A program made the position numbers and the translations under genes. A stretch of 64,000 nucleotides of DNA from JACCTU01 sp963769665 (GTDB lineage: Bacteria; Actinomycetota; Thermoleophilia; Gaiellales; Gaiellaceae), in contig CAVYMQ010000003.1 of assembly GCA_963769665.1 (NCBI GenBank), positions 1,364,001 through 1,428,000 of the forward strand, in the 5' to 3' direction. Below the pieces are notes generated by a model, which saw nothing but the letters and a program-made list of their open reading frames with translations, ran no database searches and was not told where the DNA came from. Positions 41,716 to 47,932 of the stretch are shown here, one piece after another (the stretch's first letter is position 1; every line of letters begins with the position of its first letter).

Positions 41716-41732
41716 TCACCCGCTCAGGGTGA
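41716..41732. promoter_or_regulatory. 17-bp palindrome, site J
   Basis: TCACCCGCTCAGGGTGA, full match and the last member of the series. Between the DUF7144 gene (start 41655) and the 3' end of the second phosphatidyltransferase, so it must serve DUF7144. Confidence 0.68.
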
Positions 41733-41737
41733 TGGGG

Positions 41738-42352
41738 CTACGCGGCGGATCGAAGCTGCCGGCGCACGTGCAGGATTCGCTGCAGCACCGTGAACCACGC
41801 GGTGGCGGCAAGTACGCCGATCGCCCACGGCAGCACGCCCCACGGGGCGAGCACGAGACCGGCGGTGATCACGACCACGCGTTCCGCTCTCGAGCCGATC
41901 CCGACGTCCCCCCGCAGGCCGAGCGCCTCGGCGCGAGCGCGGGCGTAGCTGACGAGGAACGAGCCGGCGATCGCGGCGACCGTCAGGCCGACGCCGAGCT
42001 CGCTGCCGTCGCGCGTCAGGACGAGCGCGATCGCCCCGAGCATGAACGCCTCGCTGATCCGGTCGGTGGTCGAGTCGACAAACGCGCCGAACGGCGTCGT
42101 CTTCCCACCCGCGCGCGCGAGCGCGCCGTCGAGGATGTCGAGGATCGATCCGATCACGAACACCACCGCGCCGGACCAGAAGAACAGGAGTTCGTTGCGG
42201 TACTCGAAATAGACGAGCACCGAGGCGAGCCCGCAGAGCACGACCCCCGCGGTGGTCAGCGCGTTCGGCGTGACGCGGGTTCGCGTCAACCCCGTGATCG
42301 AGCGTGATGCGAGCCGACGCGCGTTCGTGGTGTACGTCGCCTTCAGGCTCAT
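41738..42352 (-). CDS. Second CDP-alcohol phosphatidyltransferase (paralogue)
   Basis: 204 aa from ATG 42352. Same signature as the gene at 14938 (LDGALARAGGKTTPFGAF, VDSTTDR) and identical at most positions along the whole protein, so a recent or strongly constrained duplicate. Expected to make an inositol- or glycerol-type phospholipid from CDP-diacylglycerol. It lies 11 nt after a PAP2 enzyme and has neither the long palindrome nor ino1 next to it, so the two copies are probably used under different conditions. Confidence 0.87.
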   Translation of the reverse strand: MSLKATYTTNARRLASRSITGLTRTRVTPNALTTAGVVLCGLASVLVYFEYRNELLFFWSGAVVFVIGSILDILDGALARAGGKTTPFGAFVDSTTDRISEAFMLGAIALVLTRDGSELGVGLTVAAIAGSFLVSYARARAEALGLRGDVGIGSRAERVVVITAGLVLAPWGVLPWAIGVLAATAWFTVLQRILHVRRQLRSAA

Positions 42353-42363
42353 CGAGTCGCGGC

Positions 42364-43113
42364 TCAGATGAAGCGGAGCAGGCGGCGGCGCTCCAGGATG
42401 AGCGCGGCTACCGCTGCGACGAGCACGCCGGCCGCGATGTCGAGCCAGAAGTGGTTGCCGGTCGCCATGACCGAGAACCAGACCCAGGGCGCCCAGGCGA
42501 GCCAGAGCGCCTTGGCCCACCAGCGCGTGACGAGCGAGGCCATGATCAGGCCGACGATCAGCGAGTCGGCGGAGTGCAGGCTCGGCATCGCCGCGTACGG
42601 GTTCGAGGCGAGCTGGATGAGGCCGCTGCCGTGGTTCAGGCTGGCGAAGCTGGCGAGCGTGTCGACGAAGCCGACGTCGGGGAACATCCGCGGCGGCGCC
42701 GTCGGCAGGAAGACATAGCCGGCGAGCCCGATCACGTTCGCGAGGATGATCACGTTGCGGAACCGTGCGAAGACCTCGTTCCGCCGCAGGTAGACCCAGA
42801 GCAGCGAGAGGCCGAGCACGGTGAACTGCGAGAGCCAGTACGTCCACGAGGTCATCACTGCGAGCACCTGCGAGGAGTCCACGAGACGCTGCAGGCTGAG
42901 CTCGAAGAGCGAGTTCGCGCGGCTCTCGATGTCGATCACCTTCAGCCCGTTCTCGAACGCCGTGGCCGCGTTTCGATCGGCTACGCCTCGCGCGACCTGA
43001 TATGCGGCGAGGAACCCGAACCAGATCGCGACCTGCAGGAAGAGGTCGCCCCAACCGTGGGGCAGGATCTTGCGTTCCTCCGGAGGGGAGACTGCGGCGG
43101 CGGTGACGCTCAC
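42364..43113 (-). CDS. PAP2-superfamily membrane enzyme (inositolphosphotransferase-like)
   Basis: 249 aa with six helices. The phosphatase signature is in two parts: AAMPSLHSADSL near 173-184 and ATGNHFWLDIAAG near 217-229, with the catalytic His residues of PSxH and HxxxD. The FLPTAPPRMFPD loop and overall plan resemble PAP2_3/Aur1-type enzymes that move phosphoinositol between lipids, as well as lipid phosphate phosphatases. Co-transcribed with the phosphatidyltransferase 11 nt downstream, supporting a lipid head-group role. Exact reaction is open. Confidence 0.85.
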   Translation of the reverse strand: MSVTAAAVSPPEERKILPHGWGDLFLQVAIWFGFLAAYQVARGVADRNAATAFENGLKVIDIESRANSLFELSLQRLVDSSQVLAVMTSWTYWLSQFTVLGLSLLWVYLRRNEVFARFRNVIILANVIGLAGYVFLPTAPPRMFPDVGFVDTLASFASLNHGSGLIQLASNPYAAMPSLHSADSLIVGLIMASLVTRWWAKALWLAWAPWVWFSVMATGNHFWLDIAAGVLVAAVAALILERRRLLRFI

Positions 43114-43147
43114 GACCGTCTAATTCTAGTCCAACGGGGCTGCTGTC

Positions 43148-44140
43148 CTACCCCCCGATTTGGCTCATCGAGCGCGACGCCCGAACGAATCCGGGCTCGT
43201 TGATCCTGTGCTTCAGCTCCTTGTGCGCCACCGCGTTGCGGAGCAGAGCCGTGAGCTCGGCGTCGCTCGCCCCTGCGCGGAGCGGGGTCTTCAGGTCCCA
43301 CTCGCGGCGGGAGAAGAGGCAGGTTCGGAGCTGGCCGTCCGCAGTCAGGCGGATCCGGTCGCACGTCGAGCAGAACGGCTCTGAGACCGGGTTGACGAAG
43401 CCGACCTCGCCGTTGCCGTCGGCGAAGCCGAAGCGCTTCGCCGTGGACGACGCCTTGGCGGGAAGCTCGACGAGCGGGCCGTGCTCGGCCTCGATCAGCG
43501 CGCGGATCTCGCCGCCGGTGAGCACCTGGTCGTCGCGCCAACCTTCGTCGGCGTCGAGCGGCATGAACTCGATGAACCGGATCACGTACGGCTTGCGACG
43601 CGCGAGGGCCGCGAGTCGCGGGACGTCTTCCTCCGTGAAACCCTTGATCGCGACGCAGTTGACCTTGATCGGGCGGAGCTCGGGGTGACGCTCCGCCTCC
43701 TCGAGCCCCCGCAGCACCTTGTCGAGCGCGTCGCGTCGCGTCAGTTCCGCGAAGCGAACGTGGTCGAGCGAGTCCAGCGAGACGTTGATTCGGCGCAGCC
43801 CCGCGTCGACGAGCGGCTGCGCGAGGCGGTCGAGCAGCACGCCGTTCGTCGTCAGCGAGAGATCGCGGACGCCCGGAGTGTCGGCGAGCATGCGCACGAG
43901 CACGGGGAGGTCTCGGCGGACGAGCGGCTCGCCGCCGGTCAGGCGGACCTCGTCGACGCCGAGCCGCGCGAGCACTGCGACGAGCCGCGCGATCTCCTCG
44001 AAGCTGAGCACCTCGTCCCGCGGGAGCCACTCGAGCCCCTCGGCGGGCATGCAGTACGTGCAACGGAAGTTGCACTTGTCGGTGACGGAGACGCGGACGC
44101 TCTTGATCTCCCGGCCCCAGCTGTCCGTGAGCGGTTCCAT
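43148..44140 (-). CDS. moaA: GTP 3',8-cyclase MoaA
   Basis: 330 aa, full length. First step of molybdenum cofactor synthesis, GTP to 3',8-cyclo-GTP. Radical-SAM cluster Cys23, Cys27 and Cys30 in CNFRCTYC, a TGGEPLVRRDLPVL strand, and the second cluster with CSTCDRIRLTADGQLRTC near 263-280. The usual C-terminal Gly-Gly is present (SQIGG), which suggests a working enzyme. No other moa gene is nearby. The start is leaderless by sequence (see 44148). Confidence 0.96.
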   Translation of the reverse strand: MEPLTDSWGREIKSVRVSVTDKCNFRCTYCMPAEGLEWLPRDEVLSFEEIARLVAVLARLGVDEVRLTGGEPLVRRDLPVLVRMLADTPGVRDLSLTTNGVLLDRLAQPLVDAGLRRINVSLDSLDHVRFAELTRRDALDKVLRGLEEAERHPELRPIKVNCVAIKGFTEEDVPRLAALARRKPYVIRFIEFMPLDADEGWRDDQVLTGGEIRALIEAEHGPLVELPAKASSTAKRFGFADGNGEVGFVNPVSEPFCSTCDRIRLTADGQLRTCLFSRREWDLKTPLRAGASDAELTALLRNAVAHKELKHRINEPGFVRASRSMSQIGG

Positions 44141-44147
44141 CCCAGAG

Positions 44148-44153
44148 AGCCTA
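44148..44153 (-). promoter_or_regulatory. Probable -10 of leaderless moaA
   Basis: On the minus strand TAGGCT ends 7 nt before the moaA ATG (44140), so the transcript would begin one base ahead of the start codon. No ribosome-binding site is visible. Confidence 0.45.
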
Positions 44154-44227
44154 GCGCGAGGTTTTCGGCCTGCTCGGAGCGAGAATGATGTAGGGGCACG
44201 TTCACTCCGATCAAGGAGGCAAACGGC

Positions 44228-44365
44228 ATGACGATCTGGGAGACAGAAGAAGGCGGCGGCGCAGGCGGCGGCGGTGAGTCCGGCGGCGGCGGCATGGGCG
44301 GCGGCGGCGATTCCGGCGGCGGTGACACGGGCGAAGGCGGAGGCGCCGAGCCCGCAGCCCAGTAG
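44228..44365 (+). CDS. Glycine-rich 45-residue protein
   Basis: 45 aa: MTIWETEEGG followed by runs of Gly broken by Glu, Ser, Asp and ending EPAAQ. More than half is glycine. It has a strong AAGGAGG ribosome-binding site 8 nt before the ATG, which argues for real translation despite the low-complexity sequence. Lies 28 nt before csbD and is probably transcribed with it. Perhaps a flexible stress peptide; function unknown. Confidence 0.55.
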   Translation: MTIWETEEGGGAGGGGESGGGGMGGGGDSGGGDTGEGGGAEPAAQ

Positions 44366-44393
44366 TCAACCGTTCGAACTGAAAGGGGTCACG

Positions 44394-44558
44394 ATGGACG
44401 ACGCACACAAGGATCAGATCGAGGGCAAGGCCAAGGAAGTCGAAGGCAAGCTCACGGACGACAAGGTCCGTGAGGGTCAGGGCAAGGCCCAGAACGCATG
44501 GGGCGATGCCAAGGAGAAGGCCGACGACGTCGCGGACGAGGTCCGCGACCGCGTCTAG
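44394..44558 (+). CDS. CsbD family stress protein
   Basis: 54 aa. The CsbD pattern is complete: KDQIEGKAKEVEGKLTDDKV, then EGQGKAQNAWGDAKEKADD. CsbD-like proteins are small, hydrophilic, helical and induced by general stress; mechanism unknown. Ribosome-binding site AAAGGGG before the ATG. Its last 4 nt overlap the end of pepT on the other strand. Confidence 0.9.
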   Translation: MDDAHKDQIEGKAKEVEGKLTDDKVREGQGKAQNAWGDAKEKADDVADEVRDRV

Positions 44559-45844
44559 TTCGACTCGCGAACGGATTGCGACGCGGAGGCGCCTTCGGGC
44601 GCCTTCGCTCGTTCTGCCCACAGCTGCGCGAGGTGCACGATCGTCTCGGCCGCGGCGCCCATGTCGGCGACGCAGACCCACTCGCGCTGCGAGTGGTACT
44701 GCTGGCCGCCGGTGAAGATGTTCGGCGTCGGCAGGCCGAACTCCGAGAGGCGTGAGCCGTCCGTTCCACCGCGGACGAGTTCCCGGATCGGCTCGAGCCC
44801 TGCACGGCGCACGGCTTCGTCCGCGAGCTCGACGGCGAGCGGGACCGCGTCGAGGTACTCCTTCATGTTGCGGTACTGGCGGCGGATCTCGACCTCAGCG
44901 CCGCCGATCTTGTCCGCTGTCTCGCGGATCTGCGAGGCGTAGCTCTCGAGCTTCTCCTCGTCGAAGTCGCGCAGGATCATCCGCACCTCGACGTTCTCCG
45001 CATCACCTTCGATGCGCGTGGGGTGGATGAAGCCGTTGCGCTCGTTGGTGCGCTCGGGCGAGACCTCACGAGGAAGCGCTGCGACGAAGTCGGCCGCGAG
45101 GCGAATCGCGTTGACGAGGATGTCCTTTGCGTAGCCGGGATGCACGGCCCTGCCCCGAAAGTGAACGCGCGCCTCGAGCGCCGAGAAGGTCTCGTCCTGG
45201 ATCTGGCCCGCCGTCGAGCCGTCGAGCGTGTAGGCGACCTCGGCGCCGAAGCCCTCGACGTCGAAGTTGTCGACGCCGCGCCCGACCTCCTCATCCGGTG
45301 TGAACGCGATCTTCACCGTGCCGTGCGGGAGTTCAGGGTTGCGGACGAAGTAGGAAACGGCGGCCATGATCTCCGCGACGCCGGCCTTGTCGTCCGCACC
45401 GAGCAGCGTCGTGCCGTCGCTCGAGATCAGCTCGTGCCCAACGTGGTTTCCAAGCTCCGGCCACTCGTCGGGATCGAGGACCTGCGCCGGATCGCCGGGC
45501 AGCGCGTGCGGACCGCCTTCGTAGCGAAAGACCTGTGGCTTCACGTTCTCGCCCGAGACGTCTGGTGACGTGTCGACGTGCGCGACCAGCCCGATCGTCG
45601 GGGCGTCGGTGTTCCCGGGAAGCGTGCCGTAGACGATCCCCGCATCCGAGAGCTCGGCATCGAGGCCGAACCCTTTGAGCTCGTCGAGGAGGATGCGCGA
45701 GAGGTCCAGCTGCCTTTCGGTCGAGGGCGCGGTCGGCGAGTCGGGGTCGGACGTCGTCCAGACCTGCGTGTAGCGGACGAGCCGCTCCCGCGCATCGGCC
45801 CCCAGCTCGCGGGCCAGGTCGGACCGGTAACCGTTCTCGTCCAC
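44555..45844 (-). CDS. pepT: Peptidase T (tripeptide aminopeptidase)
   Basis: 429 aa, M20B family. GTG start. Metal ligands: His in LVAHVDTSPDVSG, Asp in LLGADDKAGVAE, the Glu pair in FTPDEEVGRG, Asp in TLDGSTAG, and His in GGQQYHSQREW. Cytosolic enzyme that removes the N-terminal residue from tripeptides; with PepD at 22745 it gives the cell two M20 peptidases. Promoter TAAGCT lies 8 nt before the start, next to that of the divergent EamA gene. Confidence 0.95.
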   Translation of the reverse strand: MDENGYRSDLARELGADARERLVRYTQVWTTSDPDSPTAPSTERQLDLSRILLDELKGFGLDAELSDAGIVYGTLPGNTDAPTIGLVAHVDTSPDVSGENVKPQVFRYEGGPHALPGDPAQVLDPDEWPELGNHVGHELISSDGTTLLGADDKAGVAEIMAAVSYFVRNPELPHGTVKIAFTPDEEVGRGVDNFDVEGFGAEVAYTLDGSTAGQIQDETFSALEARVHFRGRAVHPGYAKDILVNAIRLAADFVAALPREVSPERTNERNGFIHPTRIEGDAENVEVRMILRDFDEEKLESYASQIRETADKIGGAEVEIRRQYRNMKEYLDAVPLAVELADEAVRRAGLEPIRELVRGGTDGSRLSEFGLPTPNIFTGGQQYHSQREWVCVADMGAAAETIVHLAQLWAERAKAPEGASASQSVRESN

Positions 45845-45852
45845 GGCGCGAG

Positions 45853-45858
45853 AGCTTA
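45853..45858 (-). promoter_or_regulatory. Probable -10 of pepT, near-leaderless
   Basis: Minus-strand TAAGCT ends 8 nt before the pepT GTG, so the leader would be about 2 nt. Confidence 0.4.
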
Positions 45859-45873
45859 GCCTCGACGGCGTTG

Positions 45874-45879
45874 TAACGT
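45874..45879 (+). promoter_or_regulatory. Probable -10 of the EamA gene, leaderless
   Basis: TAACGT ends 6 nt before the GTG at 45886; no ribosome-binding site. With the pepT element, both divergent genes of this 41-bp gap seem leaderless. Confidence 0.4.
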
Positions 45880-45885
45880 CCGCGC

Positions 45886-46740
45886 GTGCCCGCGCTGCTC
45901 GCCCTCGTGGTCGTCACCGCGGTGTGGGGCATCACGTTCGTCCAGGTCAAGGACGCCCTCGAGGTCTACCCGCTGTTCGCGTTTCTGGCCGTGCGCTTCG
46001 CGATCGCGTCGCTCACGCTCGCCCCGTTCGCAGCGCCGCGCCTTCGCTCGGCGGGCTGGAAACCCGGTGCGCTCCTCGGTGCGCTCCTGGCGGTCGGCTA
46101 CGCGCTCCAGACGGCGGGGCTCGAGCGCACGACGGTCTCGAGCGCGGGCTTCATCACCGGCCTCTACGTCGTGTTCACGCCCGTCTTCGCGTATCTGCTC
46201 TTCGGGATTCGCGTCGCCCGGATCGTCGTCGTCGGAGTCGGCCTCGCCGTGCTCGGGCTGGCGCTGCTGGCCGGCGTCGGTGTCGGCGACCCCGTCGGCG
46301 ACGCGCTCGTGCTCGCAGGCTCGGCGGCCTTCTCGCTGCAGATCGTGCTGATGGAGCGCTACACGCACCGCTACGACCCGGTCGCGTTCACCTTCGTCGA
46401 GATGCTCTCCGCGTTCGTGGGCTTCACGGTGATCGCCGTCGCACTCGGGCAGATCGAGGTGCCGCACGGCTGGGTCGTCTGGGGCGCGCTGCTCGTGACG
46501 GGGATCTTCGCCAGCGCGCTCGGCTTCCTCGTGCAGACGTGGGCGCAGCGGCAGCTCTCCGCCGCCCGCACTGCGCTCGCCTTCGCGATGGAGCCCGTCT
46601 GGACCGCGATCTTCGGCTTCTGGCTCGCGGGCGACCGGCTCGGCGTCGCGGGCTGGACGGGCGCCGCGCTGATCATGGCGGGCATCGTCGTCGCCGAGCC
46701 CGCGGCCGGCGACGCGCTGCGCAGGTTGCTCCGCCGATGA
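45886..46740 (+). CDS. EamA-family (DMT) transporter
   Basis: 284 aa, ten helices in two EamA repeats: first about 1-130 (LVVVTAVWGITFVQVKDAL at the start), second about 145-275 (SALGFLVQTWAQRQLSAARTA). DMT carriers export metabolites such as amino acids. The GTG start gives MPALLALVVVTAVWG. Its stop overlaps the ATG of a second EamA gene (ATGA), so the two may work as a pair, although each is a full-length carrier. Substrate unknown. Confidence 0.9.
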   Translation: MPALLALVVVTAVWGITFVQVKDALEVYPLFAFLAVRFAIASLTLAPFAAPRLRSAGWKPGALLGALLAVGYALQTAGLERTTVSSAGFITGLYVVFTPVFAYLLFGIRVARIVVVGVGLAVLGLALLAGVGVGDPVGDALVLAGSAAFSLQIVLMERYTHRYDPVAFTFVEMLSAFVGFTVIAVALGQIEVPHGWVVWGALLVTGIFASALGFLVQTWAQRQLSAARTALAFAMEPVWTAIFGFWLAGDRLGVAGWTGAALIMAGIVVAEPAAGDALRRLLRR

Positions 46741-47588
46741 CGCCGGTCCTCTTGGCGCTCGCCTCGGCCGCACTCTTCGGGGCGATGACCGTCGCGGTGA
46801 GGCTCGGTCTCCTGCGCATGCCGGACGTTCGTCTGGGCGCGGCCGCGACGGCGCTCGTCGCGTTCGGTGTGGCGCTTGCAGCGACGCCGTTCGGCTCCGG
46901 CGAGTCGAACACGCGCGACCTCGCGCTCTTCGCCCTCGCCGGGCTGCTCGCGCCCGGCGTCTCGCAGCTGCTCTTCACGCTCGCGGTGCGAGACGCGGGC
47001 GCGGCCCGCGCGTCGGTGATCGTCGGCGCCGCGCCGCTCGTCACGGTCGCGCTCGGCCTGCTCGTGCTCGACGAGCCGTTCGAGCTCGCGCTGCTCGCAG
47101 GGGCGGCGCTGATCGTCGCGGGCGGAACCGCGCTCGCCTGGGAGCGGCTACGGCCGGAGAGCTTCCGCGCGGTGGGGATGGTCTGGGCGATCGGCTGCAC
47201 GCTGCTCTTCGCCAGCCGCGACACGTTCGTCCGCTGGTTCTCCGGCGAGACGCCGGTCGCCTCGACCGCCGGCGCCGCGGCCACGCTCTTCGGGGGCTCG
47301 CTCATGCTGGGACTGCTCGCGCGCCGCGCGCCGTGGCGCCGGGCCTGGGCGTTCGTCCCGGCCGGCCTCTGCTTCGGGCTCTCGTACGTCTTCCTCTTCG
47401 AGGCGTACTACCGCGGCCGCGTGACGGTCGTCTCGCCGCTCGTCGCGACGGAGTCGCTCTGGGGCGTGGGGCTCTCGGCGCTCCTGATCGGCCGGAGCGA
47501 GCGCGTCGGTCGGCGGCTCGTGCTCGGCGCGCTTCTGATCGTCGCCGGCGGGGCGCTGATCGGGGCTAGTTCCGGGCGACCCAGTTGA
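46737..47588 (+). CDS. Second EamA-family (DMT) transporter
   Basis: 283 aa from the overlapping ATG 46737. Ten helices in two repeats, beginning VLLALASAALFGAMTVAVRLG and with the repeat ending VLDEPFELALLAGAALIVAGG near 110-130. Only distantly like its neighbour, so not a recent tandem copy. The 3' end overlaps the convergent gene at 47566 by 23 nt. Substrate unknown. Confidence 0.88.
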   Translation: MTPVLLALASAALFGAMTVAVRLGLLRMPDVRLGAAATALVAFGVALAATPFGSGESNTRDLALFALAGLLAPGVSQLLFTLAVRDAGAARASVIVGAAPLVTVALGLLVLDEPFELALLAGAALIVAGGTALAWERLRPESFRAVGMVWAIGCTLLFASRDTFVRWFSGETPVASTAGAAATLFGGSLMLGLLARRAPWRRAWAFVPAGLCFGLSYVFLFEAYYRGRVTVVSPLVATESLWGVGLSALLIGRSERVGRRLVLGALLIVAGGALIGASSGRPS

Positions 47589-47868
47589 CGAGCACGAGCG
47601 CGGTGCAGACGGCGATCACACCGGCCAGGCCGACGGTGCCGGCGGCGATCCCCAGCAGCGGGATTGCGGCAATCAGCGAGACGATCACGATCGCCGTGCC
47701 CTGGTCGGCGGGCCGCTTCGCCTCGAGCCGCTTTTCGAGGCGCTTCTCGATCTGCTCGGCGAAGCGCTCCACGAGCTCGTCCTCGTAGGCGGGACCCAGC
47801 TCGCGTCGCGCCTCGAGCGCCGCTCGGGCCTCGTCTCGCGGCACCAGCTCCTCGGTCACAGGCCTCAT
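47566..47868 (-). CDS. Small membrane protein with a charged N-terminal helix
   Basis: 100 aa. Residues 1-52 are strongly charged and helical (ELVERFAEQIEKRLEKRLEA), then two hydrophobic segments at about 57-72 and 77-96. The start overlaps a TAGGAT that could be part of its promoter. Such short proteins with a cytosolic helix and two helices are common in actinobacteria; role unknown. It is divergent from dnaK with 64 bp between the starts. Confidence 0.65.
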   Translation of the reverse strand: MRPVTEELVPRDEARAALEARRELGPAYEDELVERFAEQIEKRLEKRLEAKRPADQGTAIVIVSLIAAIPLLGIAAGTVGLAGVIAVCTALVLVNWVARN

Positions 47869-47887
47869 CCTAGCCCCATCTGTGATC

Positions 47888-47896
47888 TGCTATGCT
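47888..47896 (+). promoter_or_regulatory. Extended -10 of the dnaK operon
   Basis: TGC-TATGCT is a good extended -10; the start of transcription would be near 47903 and the leader about 30 nt, with AAAGGAGG ahead of the ATG. No TTGACA-like -35. A half HAIR site ACTCAG (47900-47905) and CTCAAAG (47911-47917) follow as a direct, not inverted, pair. Confidence 0.5.
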
Positions 47897-47932
47897 CGCA
47901 CTCAGATTTTCTCAAAGGAGGAACGACAGCAC

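Noticed and set aside
44588..44603. GGCGCC-TTCG-GGCGCC hairpin as terminator of csbD
   Set aside because: It is inside the pepT coding end and short; such hairpins are frequent by chance at this GC, and no T run follows.
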